Shown here: in pieces, positions 37,600 through 47,302 of the stretch
Layout of the letters: every line of letters begins with the position of its first letter
Position numbering within the stretch: the first letter of the stretch is position 1
DNA from: Bacteroidota bacterium
GTDB lineage: Bacteria; Bacteroidota; Bacteroidia; Chitinophagales; LD1
NCBI GenBank assembly: GCA_016722375.1
Contig: JADKJG010000004.1
Span: 124,001 to 188,000, forward strand
Length of the DNA stretch: 64,000 nucleotides
Direction: 5' to 3'
Position numbers and translations under genes: made by a program
Notes under the pieces: generated by a model
Seen by the model: the letters and a program-made list of their open reading frames with translations, nothing else
Database searches by the model: none
What the model was told of the DNA's origin: nothing

Positions 37600-38589
37600 T
37601 CAGGCCTTCCACTTATAATAATTCACTTCGCGCGAAGTAGAACCGTCTTCATAAAAGTTCATGACGGAATAAGAAGGGGCAAAATGGCGCAGGGGGCCTT
37701 TCCACCAGCCGCCCGCCACGGCTCCATTACAGTAATAGTCCACCCCCTGATAATTTACATAATCAATCAAATGTATGTGGCCGCTCAGACAGGCACGGAT
37801 ATTCTTGTGCTCATAAAATATTTCAATCAAGTCGCCCGCATCGGCGTGCATATTATTATCCGAAATCTTCCGGTTGTTTTCTTTGATCTCCCCCATCCCA
37901 TTATCAAAAATGCAACAGATAGCCAATATCGGAATATGAGAAACGATGCAGACAAATGTATCTGCCGGTGTGGTGGCCAATTCATCTTTCAGCCACTGCA
38001 TCTGCTCCACATCCAATTTACCATAATAGCCCGGAATAGATTTGCGACCATGAATGCTGTCCAACACAATAAACTTCCAGTTGTTTTTTGAAAAGCTATA
38101 GTACGGCCTCACGATTTTATATTCATCCATCACCCATTTTTTGGCCTCTCGGTGGTCTTTATCCGGCATCACCCACCCGATGATGTCGTGATTGCCGATG
38201 CAATGATACATCGGCAAGCTGCTGTCGCTTTTCACAATGCTGTGAAAAGCCTGCCACTGGTTTTTAATATTCAATCTGGTGTGGCCGATGGCGTTCATAA
38301 TAGAGTCGCCGCCGTTCATGATAAAGTCCACTTTGTCGGGATGGCTATTCGCTTCGCGCAGCGCTGCTGCCATACCGTATTCGGCAATACGCTCATTCTT
38401 GATATGTATATCGGTGAGATGCGCCATGCGGATAGACCGCTTCACGTCTTTTTTGCGATCAATGGGTTTATTGGTTTGGATTCTTTTGTCCGAAGCACGG
38501 CCCCCGGCTGAGGCATGATTAGGAAGCACAGCCCCCGCACTCAGCAGGCCTAAGGTTTTGATGAATGATTTACGGTCTTGGAATTTCAC
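37600..38589 (-). CDS. Calcineurin-like metallophosphoesterase, exported
   Basis: The 329-residue protein has the five metallophosphoesterase blocks: AHLTDIHI (Asp, His), IMNGGDSI (GD), CIGNHDI (GNH), IVSHIPI and CLSGHIHLID (GHxH). These bind two metal ions and hydrolyse phosphomono- or diesters. The N terminus (DRKSFIKTLGLLSAGAVLP) is a signal peptide without the twin Arg of a Tat signal, and cleavage would follow ASA. The substrate is unknown. It is monocistronic, with array B downstream. Confidence 0.9.
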   Translation of the reverse strand: MKFQDRKSFIKTLGLLSAGAVLPNHASAGGRASDKRIQTNKPIDRKKDVKRSIRMAHLTDIHIKNERIAEYGMAAALREANSHPDKVDFIMNGGDSIMNAIGHTRLNIKNQWQAFHSIVKSDSSLPMYHCIGNHDIIGWVMPDKDHREAKKWVMDEYKIVRPYYSFSKNNWKFIVLDSIHGRKSIPGYYGKLDVEQMQWLKDELATTPADTFVCIVSHIPILAICCIFDNGMGEIKENNRKISDNNMHADAGDLIEIFYEHKNIRACLSGHIHLIDYVNYQGVDYYCNGAVAGGWWKGPLRHFAPSYSVMNFYEDGSTSREVNYYKWKA

Positions 38590-38806
38590 GGCGTATAAAT
38601 TTTTTATGGTAACGCTTAAAGTTACACAAAAGTATGTAGCGGTTGATAATAAACGGTGTAACGATTGTTAAGTTATTCGGCACAACCAACGGCATGATGC
38701 GCGCCGGATTGTCTGAAAAATTGAGTCAGAGAGGATTCATGAATTCATCTTCTATACTTTCACGCTTTTTATTTCTTTACGCCATCGAGAAAAATATAAT
38801 TGACAG

Positions 38807-40131
38807 ATGAAAACCATAGCCCTAAAAACTATTGCCTTGCCCGCTTTCGACAACAGTGGCGAAATGCCTGCTATTCCGGTCTTTGAATTTGAATCGAGAA
38901 TAAAGAAAACATTGTTGGCAATGAAAGAGAGAGGATTGGACTTTCTCCTCGTCTTCGCCGACCGCGAGCACTTCGCCAATTTCAGCTTTCTCACCAATCT
39001 CGATCCGCGTTTTGAAGAAGCCTTGCTGTTGCTCGACAAGAACGGCAGACGAAAAATTCTTTTCGGAAATGAGTGCATGGCTTGGGCAACAGCCACCGCC
39101 ATCACTTTTGAATATGAACTCTTTCAAGATTTCAGCCTCTTGGGTCAAGACCGCTCCAAATCAAAATCACTGGAAGATATTTTGAAGGAATTTAGAATAG
39201 GAGAGAAGAGTAAAGTAGGTGGCGCTTATTATAAATACTATACCGACAAGCAGCATCAACTGATTGCTCACAAGTTGGATATCCCGACCTATTTGAGCGA
39301 TGCGCTTCGCGACTTGTGTGGAGATAAAACGGCTGTGGTCAATGCGAACGATATTTTCATGGATTCGGATAAGGGCTTGCGAAATCAAAATTGTTTGGAA
39401 GAGTTAGTGCGCTTTGAATGGGCTTCTGTGCGCACTTCCGAAAGCATGAAGCGGATGATTCGCGCCATCAAACCGGAGGTAAAAGAATATGAACTGGCGA
39501 ATCAATTTCAAAACGACGGTATTCCTTATTCCTGCCATCCCATGCTTTCTACCGGAGCCAAGGCGAGGTATGGACTTAGCAGCCCTTCGGATAATGTGGT
39601 GGAAATGGGCGATGCCTTTACTTCTGCTTTTGGTTTATGGGGTGCGCTGACCTGTAGGGCAGGAATGATAGCGAATGGTCCGGAAGATTTGCAGCCACCG
39701 GTCGCTGATTATTTTGAGAGATTCTGGAGAAACTATTTTCTCGTCGTTGCGACTTGGTATGAATCCATCGGAATTGGCGTAGGCGGCGGTGTGGTGATGC
39801 AGCAAGTAGAAAATGTACGAGACCAATCTATATTTGATTTTGCGCTCAACGCCGGTCATACCATGCGATACAAATGGATATTATTCCGGCGAACATGAGG
39901 GAATTTGTTGTTGCCAACGCAGAAGATGGAATTGCCTTGGCCGATGAAGAGTTGAGAGGGCGATGGGAGAAAGAATTTCCTGAATCATGGAAGCGAATTC
40001 AGCAACGAAGAGACTTTATGATGAATCAGTTGGGGATCAATCTAAAACCAGAAGTGTTGCCACTGAGTAATATACCGGCTTATTATTCGCCTTATCTTCT
40101 CTGTCCGAATCGGGTGGCGACTTTTGTATAA
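38807..40131 (+). pseudogene. M24-family (Xaa-Pro aminopeptidase-like) gene, internally deleted and frameshifted
   Basis: The first frame has the creatinase-like N-terminal domain and most of the M24 pita-bread domain (AIKPEVKEYELANQF, FDFALNAGHT) and then fails at 39896. The second frame resumes as AIQMDIIPANMRE, AEDGIALADEELR, and LPLSNIPAYYSPYLL to 40131. The stretch that normally lies between GHT and IQMDIIPAN, including the segment of about 20 residues with DEW/SSP, is missing. This needs more than a one-base error, so it looks like a small out-of-frame deletion near 39860-39870. Metal-binding residues that lie in the missing part would be lost. Catalytic activity is therefore doubtful. 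Confidence 0.8.
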
Positions 40132-40134
40132 AGT

Positions 40135-40389
40135 TTAGAACTTGAAATAAACAAACAGCCGCCCGAAGTTCTTGCTGTCGTTTTCAATACGGTGATAGAG
40201 TGGTTTAATATGAGGTAATTGCAGAAAGCGCTGCACTTTCTTTTTCAGTTGCCCGCTCCCTTTGCCCGGAATGATTTCCACTTCTCGAATCTTATACTCA
40301 ATGGCTTCTTCAAAAGCATCGAGCAGCGCTTTGTCAATAGCTTTGCTATTGTTGTAAATGTCATGGAGGTCCACTTTAATTCTCGCCAT
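40135..40389 (-). CDS. Smr-domain protein
   Basis: This 84-residue protein is a stand-alone Smr domain as in the C terminus of MutS2: VDLHDI at the start (the LDLHG block) and IREVEIIPGKGSGQLKKKV (the HGxGxG-like loop, here PGKGSG). Smr domains are nucleases or RNA-binding modules. The His of the GK loop is replaced by Pro. Its ATG overlaps the stop of the ABC permease, suggesting coupled translation. Role in the cell is not known. Confidence 0.85.
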   Translation of the reverse strand: MARIKVDLHDIYNNSKAIDKALLDAFEEAIEYKIREVEIIPGKGSGQLKKKVQRFLQLPHIKPLYHRIENDSKNFGRLFVYFKF

Positions 40390-41557
40390 TATTTTTTCTT
40401 GCTTGCCACATCAAGGTAAACAGCCAGCACCAACACCGTCCCCTTGATAATGTTTTGATAAAAATCTTCAATGTTCATGATGCTCATACCGTTGTCAATG
40501 CTAGCCATAATTAGTGCCCCTATAATTGCTCCGGGCACAGAGCCTCTTCCGCCCATCAGGCTGGTTCCTCCAATCACACAGGCTGCGATGGCATCTAACT
40601 CTAAATTTCTTCCGGCATCTGCCGCCGCACTGCCCACCCGCGCTGTGTAAATAATTCCCGCCACCGCACTCAGCAAACCGGTCAGCGCAAAAACCATCAT
40701 CGTGTTCCATTTGATATTGATTCCTGAATAGAAGGAGGCTTCTGAATTTCCACCAATGGCGAAGATTCGCCTTCCGAAGACAGTCTTAACGGCTATAAAA
40801 TGGACGACCAGCGCTACAAACAATAAAATCATCACCGCACCGGAATGCTCTTGTCGTTTTCTTCCAGAGAACTTGGGAACTTAACATCGTTGCTATTGAA
40901 TACCAACAAAAAGCCAATAATGACCGATGCGTAAACAAGAATGTAGGTAATAAGAAGCCAGGCAGGGTCTTGTTGCAAGCCATGTTTCCGTTTTGAGGAA
41001 TAGCTTCTCCAAGAAAGGAAGGCAATTCCTAAAATAGCCACACCAGCCACCAGCCAGCCTTGAAGTTCTGTCAAAAATCCACTGCCGAAAAACTGATACG
41101 CCGAATCCACGCTAATCGTTTCTCCATGTGTAGCCCCTTTAATGATTCCTCGAAATATCATCATTCCACCGAGCGTCACAATAAAGGAAGGCACGCGGAG
41201 ATAAGCAACCACCCATCCTTGCAGCAAACCGGCCAGCATACCAATAAGAATTGTGGAAAGAATAATGATAGGCAAACTCCATCCCATCCAAAATCCAAAA
41301 ATAGCAGATAGCCCGCCCATCAAACCTGTAAGCGAGCCGACCGATAAATCAATATTGCCGGAAACGATGACCAGCACCATTCCTATAGCCAATACGCCCA
41401 CAATAGAGCTTTGGCGAGTCAGGTTGGTGATGTTCTTGGCAGAAAGAAAAATTCCGTCGGTGGCAGAATTGAAGAAGACGCAAATAGCGATGAGCGCAAA
41501 TAATAAAACTAGTGCGCGTAGGTTGGTAGAATATTGTTTGAAGGAGAAACTATCCAA
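40389..41557 (-). pseudogene. Sugar ABC transporter permease (RbsC/XylH/GguB family), one frameshift
   Basis: The N-terminal frame (41557 to 40832) encodes six hydrophobic segments with the family motifs GNIDLSVGS, VPSFIVTLGG and MMIFRGI. The C-terminal frame (ending at 40389) continues with MILLFVALVVHFI, GRRIFAIGGNSEASFYSGIN and GRGSVPGAIIGALIM. Sense passes between frames near 40845. Joined, the product is about 389 residues, as in XylH/GguB permeases. No ATPase or periplasmic binding protein gene is adjacent, which is unusual for this family; it sits alone between lysA and the Smr gene. Confidence 0.88.
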
Positions 41558-41611
41558 CGAAAATATTTAGACTGCTAATTAAAGGTTTTAACGGGACATC
41601 GCTGGGCTCTG

Positions 41612-42865
41612 CTACACTGCTGCCAAACCAAATTCAGGTACTTCTATCTGATTCCTCAGTAAATCGTCTAAGTTTTCCCTTTGTCTTATCAAGTAATCCT
41701 TGCCTTGATAGATCATCACCTCCGCAGGACGGAATCGTGAGTTATAGTTGGAACTCATCGTGAATCCATAAGCTCCTGCATTTTGGAAAGCGACAATATC
41801 CCCTTCGCTCACCTCATTTAGTTTGCGGTCCCAGCCGAAAGTGTCGGTCTCGCAGATATAACCTACCACGGTGTAAATCCTTAATTTCCCTTCGGGGTTC
41901 GATACGTTGGTGATGTGGTGATAGGAATTATAAAACATCGGGCGAATCAAATGGTTCATGCCCGAATCAACGCCTACGAAAACGGTGGCTGTTGTCTGTT
42001 TGATGACGTTTACTTTCGTCAGAAAGGTTCCACTCTGGCTCACCAAGAATTTCCCCGGTTCAAACCACAACTCTAATTCACGACCATATTTTTTACAGAA
42101 ATCTTTAAATCCTTCTGTGAGTTTGGCTCCCAGTTCTTTTACATCCGTGAAATAATCATCCGACTTGTAGGGCACTTTGAATCCGCTTCCGAAATCAATG
42201 AACTCTAAATCAGGAAAATGCTCGGCGGCTTCAAATAGAATTTGTGCAGCACGCAGAAACACATCTACATCCAGAATGTCTGAGCCGGTGTGCATGTGAA
42301 TGCCGTTGACATGAATCTTCTCGCTCTTAATCACCCGCTCCAAGTGGCGCATCTGATAAATAGAAATACCGAATTTGGAATCTATATGCCCGGTAGAGAT
42401 ATTGATGTTTCCACCACCCATCACATGCGGATTGATCCGAATACACACCGGAACCGATGAACCATACTTATGGCCGAACTGCTCCAGAATAGAAATGTTA
42501 TCAATATTGATCTGCACTCCTTCCTTCACCGCCATTTCAATTTCTTCCAGCGAAACACAATTCGGCGTGTATAAGATATCCTTTGGCTCAAATCCCGCAC
42601 GAAGCCCCAACCATACCTCCTGAATCGAAACCGTATCAAGCCCTGCACCGAGGTTTTTTAAAAAGCGCATGACATTGATATTATTCAGTGCCTTGCAGGC
42701 GAACTTAATCTTGGTATTGGTTCCGCTGAAAGCATTCTTCAGGCTATTGTATTGATTTTCAATAATACCCGCGTCATAGACATACAAAGGGGTATCATAC
42801 TTCTTGCATAAATCTTCTACGTCTATCCCGCCAATATGATAATGGCCTTTTTCTAATTGAATCAT
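41612..42865 (-). CDS. lysA: Diaminopimelate decarboxylase
   Basis: LysA removes CO2 from meso-diaminopimelate in the last step of lysine synthesis. The 417-residue fold type III PLP enzyme has the PLP-lysine block IKFACKALNN, the HMHTGSDI block, GSGFKVPY, EPGKFLVSQSG and CETDTFGWDR with the cross-subunit catalytic Cys. The length is normal. It precedes the ABC permease by 54 bp on the same strand. Related carboxynorspermidine or arginine decarboxylases share the fold, but the CETDTF motif supports LysA. Confidence 0.94.
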   Translation of the reverse strand: MIQLEKGHYHIGGIDVEDLCKKYDTPLYVYDAGIIENQYNSLKNAFSGTNTKIKFACKALNNINVMRFLKNLGAGLDTVSIQEVWLGLRAGFEPKDILYTPNCVSLEEIEMAVKEGVQINIDNISILEQFGHKYGSSVPVCIRINPHVMGGGNINISTGHIDSKFGISIYQMRHLERVIKSEKIHVNGIHMHTGSDILDVDVFLRAAQILFEAAEHFPDLEFIDFGSGFKVPYKSDDYFTDVKELGAKLTEGFKDFCKKYGRELELWFEPGKFLVSQSGTFLTKVNVIKQTTATVFVGVDSGMNHLIRPMFYNSYHHITNVSNPEGKLRIYTVVGYICETDTFGWDRKLNEVSEGDIVAFQNAGAYGFTMSSNYNSRFRPAEVMIYQGKDYLIRQRENLDDLLRNQIEVPEFGLAAV

Positions 42866-42975
42866 AAATGAAACCTGAAACGGATGCTATTGCCAAAATA
42901 GCGAGCATCCGTTTATTTGCTACAAATGTAATCGTAGTGAGAGAAAATGCTAATAATTTGCTAGAGGTAGGTTCT

Positions 42976-43698
42976 TTATTTCCCCTCACCCGTAGAAATA
43001 TATTTTACCAAGCTGCGTTGGGCTATCGGGAGCATGGTTTCAGAGAGAGGGAAAGATTGCTTAAACTCGATAGCGTAAGTAGCAGGATTCGGCAAATGCG
43101 TATGCTGTCCCAAGAGTTGGTATTTCACTTTTTCATAGGTGTCGGTAATGCTGGTTTGATAATGAAACAGAAAGCTGGTATGAATACCCCGAAACTTTTC
43201 CTGTACATTTTCAAAAATTGAAATCTGGTAATAGTAAACGTTTACCATCTTTTTCAGGTAATCAGATAGGAAAAAGTACCCTTCGTCATTTCTGATCGGA
43301 ATGATACCCACCGGAAAAACCTCTAGCTGTTCTTGCACTTCTTCATAGAGTTCTTTACCAATACCAATCTTTCCCTCAATTTCGGGGAGCGCAAACTCTA
43401 CGATGGAATCAATCTCTTTAATCAGGTCTGAATCCTTCATTGATTCTTTATACTCTACCTTGAATTTTTCGAAATCGAGTCTGGAAATTTCTTTTGGAAA
43501 TTCTTTAGCTACAGATAACTTTTGATCGCGCAGTATCCGAATGTTCTGATAGTGGTCAACAAGTTCAGAAAGACGGGGATAGAGTTTCTTTTCGTCGAAG
43601 TTTTTGCTCACCTGTTGTAAATAGGCGAGCAGGAGATATTTTTTGTATTCAAAATCCATCATCCCTTCGGTCAGCCAGTTTTGGTTCAATGTTTCCAT
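42976..43698 (-). CDS. Conserved hypothetical protein
   Basis: The 240-residue protein is soluble and mostly alpha-helical (DFEYKKYLLLAYLQQVS, LVDHYQNIRILRDQK), with no signal peptide, catalytic motif or membrane segment. A proline-rich loop (FPVGIIPIRNDEGYFF) lies in the middle. Its composition looks like a cytosolic Bacteroidota protein. No family is recognised. It lies upstream of lysA on the same strand, separated by 110 bp, and no promoter was clear. Confidence 0.75.
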   Translation of the reverse strand: METLNQNWLTEGMMDFEYKKYLLLAYLQQVSKNFDEKKLYPRLSELVDHYQNIRILRDQKLSVAKEFPKEISRLDFEKFKVEYKESMKDSDLIKEIDSIVEFALPEIEGKIGIGKELYEEVQEQLEVFPVGIIPIRNDEGYFFLSDYLKKMVNVYYYQISIFENVQEKFRGIHTSFLFHYQTSITDTYEKVKYQLLGQHTHLPNPATYAIEFKQSFPLSETMLPIAQRSLVKYISTGEGK

Positions 43699-43849
43699 AG
43701 CTTATGTACTTAGTTAAACGGAAAATAGGGAAGGAAGTTTTATCTCCACCTATCTTCTTAACACTTCTTTACCGATTTCCCTGTGTACAATCTTTATAAT
43801 TGGTCATATCCATTATATTTTATTCTTCAAAAAACATAGCATCTTTGCT

Positions 43850-45253
43850 ATGATGAGCTATAAGAAAATCGCGACTGAGGACTTAATCTATTTTACTTCT
43901 ATTATCGGCAAGGAATTTGTTTTGACGGATGCTGTAAACATTGAAAAATACGGTCGAGATGAAACAGACGGTGTTCAATTTCCGCCTGAGGTAGTTTTAA
44001 AACCTGCGAACGCGAAAGAAATTTCTGCCATCCTGAAATACTGCAACGAACAACTTATTCCTGTTTCGCCCCGCGCCGCCGGTACCGGACTTTCAGCGAA
44101 CAGTTTATCTGTTTATGGTGGTGTGATGCTTTCTATCGAACGATTGAATCAAGTTCTGAAAATAGATGAAAGAAACTTGCAAGTAATTACCGAACCGGGT
44201 GTAATCACCGAAGTACTTCAAAATACCCTACAAGAAAAAGGACTTTTCTATCCGGTGGATCCCTCGAGTCGTGGTACTTCTTTTATCGGTGGCAACGTAG
44301 CTTGCAACAGCGGCGGGCCTCGCGCAGTAAAGTATGGCGTGGTGAAAGATTTTGTATTAAATCTGGAAGTGGTGCTTGCTAACGGTGAAATTATCTGGAC
44401 TGGTGCTAATACACTTAAAAACTCCACCGGATATAATATTACTCAACTGATGGTGGGCAGCGAAGGAACCCTCGGTATCATCACCAAAATCGTTTTAAAA
44501 CTCTTGTCTTATCCCAAGTTCAACAACCTCATGCTTGCTCCCTTCAAATCAATGGACGAAGCTAGCGCGGCAGTAAGTGCGGTGTTCCGTGCCGGGATCG
44601 TTCCTTCTAGTATCGAATTTATGGAGCGGGAAGCCATTGAATATGTGATGAATTTTCTGGGCGACGTAACGGTTCCTTTATCGGATGAAACAAAAGCGAC
44701 ATTGTTGATTGAAGTGGATGGTAACGATATGGAAGTGATTCAAAAAGACTGCGAAAAGATTTATGAAGTGCTTTCACAGTTTGAAGTAGGAGATATATTA
44801 TTTGCCGATAACGAAGCCCAGAAGGCAGACCTCTGGCGGATGAGAAGGAATATTGCTTACGCCGTGAAAAAGACCAATGTTACGGTGGAAGAGGACACGG
44901 TGGTGCCGCGTGCTGATTTGCCTGAACTATTGAAGCATATCAAAGAGGTAGGCAAGAAATATGATTTCAGAACCGTTTGTTACGGTCATGCAGGAGACGG
45001 CAATGTGCATGTGCGCATTCTGAAGGATCAGTTAAGTGACGAGGCTTGGAAAAATGAAGTGCCCAAAGGCATCCGCGAAATATTTGAGAAGGTGGTACAA
45101 TTAGGCGGTACCATCTCCGGGGAGCACGGAATAGGGTGGATCCAAATTCCTTACATGGATATTAAGTTCAAACCTTCACAATTAGAGTTGATGCGAAATA
45201 TTAAAAAGGTTTTTGACCCTAACGGAGTGCTCAATCCCGGAAAAATATTTTGA
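43850..45253 (+). CDS. FAD-binding oxidoreductase, GlcD/D-lactate dehydrogenase family
   Basis: The 467-residue protein has an N-terminal PCMH FAD-binding domain (SPRAAGTGLSANSLS, TSFIGGNVACNSGG, VGSEGTLGIITKI) and a C-terminal FAD-linked oxidase domain with YGHAGDGNVHVRI and SGEHGIGWIQ. Family members oxidise glycolate or D-lactate, passing electrons to partner subunits or quinone. No glcE or glcF-like gene is adjacent, so the enzyme is probably a single-subunit type. The substrate cannot be determined. A near-consensus CATCTTTGC, resembling the TAnnTTTGC -7 element, lies just upstream of the ATG. Confidence 0.9.
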   Translation: MMSYKKIATEDLIYFTSIIGKEFVLTDAVNIEKYGRDETDGVQFPPEVVLKPANAKEISAILKYCNEQLIPVSPRAAGTGLSANSLSVYGGVMLSIERLNQVLKIDERNLQVITEPGVITEVLQNTLQEKGLFYPVDPSSRGTSFIGGNVACNSGGPRAVKYGVVKDFVLNLEVVLANGEIIWTGANTLKNSTGYNITQLMVGSEGTLGIITKIVLKLLSYPKFNNLMLAPFKSMDEASAAVSAVFRAGIVPSSIEFMEREAIEYVMNFLGDVTVPLSDETKATLLIEVDGNDMEVIQKDCEKIYEVLSQFEVGDILFADNEAQKADLWRMRRNIAYAVKKTNVTVEEDTVVPRADLPELLKHIKEVGKKYDFRTVCYGHAGDGNVHVRILKDQLSDEAWKNEVPKGIREIFEKVVQLGGTISGEHGIGWIQIPYMDIKFKPSQLELMRNIKKVFDPNGVLNPGKIF

Positions 45254-45413
45254 GGCTACAAAGGTGTTAGTAGTATTTTGAATTTAATCTTTCAGGTGTA
45301 ACTTGAATTCATCAAAAACTATGCGTTATTCCTAAAATGCAGGTGGAAAGATGAGTGAATTGACCTTTTGTATAGAGAAGGTTTTTATTTTTATCCGACA
45401 AATTGAAAAGCAG

Positions 45414-46550
45414 ATGAGAAATAGTTTACTTCGGATGAGCCTTTGTGTTATGGGATTGTGGATGAGTGCATCTATTCATGCTCAATCGGACTCTATTCTT
45501 TTTGAAGGTGGATACCGGAATTTTATTGTTCATCTTCCAACGGGGTACAATCCCTCTGTTTCCTATCCCTTGGTGCTTAGCTTTCACGGGCTGACTTCCA
45601 ATGCTTTTCAACAACAGCTTTACACCGGTATGGATGCAGTGGCAGACACCGGTGGGTTTATCTTGGTTTACCCTAATGGGATTAACAGTTCTTGGAATGT
45701 GAATGAAGCTACAACGCCACATGACATAGATTTTACCTCGTCACTCATTGATAGCCTGTCCGCCAAATATTCTATAAACCCAGCTTGTGTTTATGCCTGC
45801 GGCATGTCGAATGGCGGCTTTTTTTCGTATCTATTAGCTTGTCGGCTGTCGCACAAATTGGCTGCTATAGCCTCCATAACCGGAAATATGCTAGCGAATT
45901 TTGAAAGCAATTGCACACCGGTGAAAGGAATGCCGGTGATGGAAATTCACGGAACTAGCGATCCGGTTGTTTCCTATAACGGTGGTAATGGTATCCTCTC
46001 TACTCCAGAAACAGTGAAGTGGTGGGTAGATAATAATCTATGCGACACGACCGCAATCGTTTCTTCCCTTCCGGATATTAATACTACCGATGGCAGTACA
46101 GTAGAAGTGTTTCGGTATTTGAATGGCAAAGATAACAGCGAGGTGGTTCATTACCGGGTAAATAACGGAGGTCACACCTGGCCAGGTGGAACCCTTGTGG
46201 TTCCATTTGTCGGCTCCACCAATATGGATTTTAGTGCAAGCACTACGATCTGGAACTTCTTTAAAAGTTATTGTTCTGTCATCAGTTCAACAGAGGAAGT
46301 AACGGAGAATTACAGAATGGATGTTTATCCTAATCCTGCGTCTTCCGGTTTTCAAATAAAACTTAGTGAACTGCCCCAAACGGATACTCACTTTGTAGTT
46401 TACGATGCATTGGGAAGAATAGTGATGCAAAAGATGGTAAATGAAGTTTCAACGCATATTCAACGGGGAACATTGAACCGGGGAATTTATTTTTGGCAAT
46501 TGGAAAGAGTTGATAAAGTATTGAATAGGGGCAAGATAGTTTTGGAATAA
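45414..46550 (+). CDS. Secreted PHB-depolymerase/feruloyl-esterase-like alpha/beta hydrolase with T9SS tail
   Basis: Read from ATG 45414 the product has 378 residues and a signal peptide (LCVMGLWMSASIHAQ). It is an esterase of the polyhydroxybutyrate depolymerase/CE1-like group: oxyanion HG (SFHGLTS), nucleophile Ser132 in GMSNGGF, Asp183 in HGTSDPVV and His253 in GGHTWPG, so the triad is complete. The final 75 residues (MDVYPNPASSGFQI, GIYFWQL) are a T9SS type A sorting domain. The protein is likely exported to the surface to cleave esters of plant or microbial polymers. Confidence 0.9.
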   Translation: MRNSLLRMSLCVMGLWMSASIHAQSDSILFEGGYRNFIVHLPTGYNPSVSYPLVLSFHGLTSNAFQQQLYTGMDAVADTGGFILVYPNGINSSWNVNEATTPHDIDFTSSLIDSLSAKYSINPACVYACGMSNGGFFSYLLACRLSHKLAAIASITGNMLANFESNCTPVKGMPVMEIHGTSDPVVSYNGGNGILSTPETVKWWVDNNLCDTTAIVSSLPDINTTDGSTVEVFRYLNGKDNSEVVHYRVNNGGHTWPGGTLVVPFVGSTNMDFSASTTIWNFFKSYCSVISSTEEVTENYRMDVYPNPASSGFQIKLSELPQTDTHFVVYDALGRIVMQKMVNEVSTHIQRGTLNRGIYFWQLERVDKVLNRGKIVLE

Positions 46551-46834
46551 TGGTGAGATAGCAGGTGCTTCCGTTAATGAGTTTATACTTCGAAATTAGT
46601 ATCTACTTTCCGGTTTCAGCAACTATATCTATTATTCTGTGTTTACCTTAACTTATTAGAATTGTTCTTGAGGGGCGAGTAGATGCCATCTGATGTAAAC
46701 TACAAGTATTTGAATCCTTGTCTGCTGTGAGGTAGGCTTCATATTAAGCATTAGATAGGATTCCAGCTATAGTCTTTATCTTAATGATGATAGAATTCTA
46801 ATAAACATAACCTTGTTATACCGGCCAAAATCAT
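46551..46834. other. Noncoding gap before array C
   Basis: No gene is visible. AT-rich sequence continues from the esterase into the periodic array at 46835 and nothing else is distinctive. Confidence 0.5.
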
Positions 46835-47075
46835 TTAAGGAATTGAATCATTTCTTTAAAGGATAAACACAAACCTTACAGCTTTTGATGTCATTCTTTC
46901 AGAGAATCTCCTTTTTCCTTAAGCAATTCCTACAATTCCTTAAAGAAAAGATGCTTTACTTATACGAATTGTGAATGAATCCTTAAGAGAAAATCATTTT
47001 TCCTTAAGCAAAAGAGACTTTCTCTTAAGGAATTGCTGCTATTCCTTAAGGAATAGGAGGATTTTATTAATGCAA
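46835..47075. repeat. 21-bp periodic array C, about 12 units
   Basis: Cores TTAAG, TTAAA or close variants recur at 46835, 46856, 46898 (TTCAG), 46919, 46940, 46983, 47004, 47025, 47046 and 47067. Most steps are 21 bp; two intervals span a weakened unit (46877 and 46960-46961) and one contains a single-base slip. The cores often extend to the palindromic CCTTAAGG. The remainder of each unit is mostly free to vary. It lies between convergent genes (esterase and lpdA). Confidence 0.88.
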
Positions 47076-47141
47076 AAACCAGCTATTTGGAGCAAAATGA
47101 CGACAAAATGAGAGATTTATGATGAACTATCTATCGCCAGT

Positions 47142-47172
47142 AAAATGACAAAAACACTTATTTTGTCATTTT
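47142..47172. terminator. Hairpin between the convergent esterase and lpdA genes
   Basis: Perfect 12-bp arms AAAATGACAAAA (47142-47153) and TTTTGTCATTTT (47161-47172) enclose a 7-base loop. T and A runs border the stem, so it could serve either direction. Confidence 0.55.
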
Positions 47173-47302
47173 TGTTACAAAAAATAAGCGGTTTGAAGCT
47201 GGACCTATTGTATTTGTATTCAAACCAACCGAATTTGTGTCCGCTCGTCTTGAGTTCGGATTAGAAACTGGTTAATTAGAACTGGCTTCCTGCTATTCCA
47301 GA

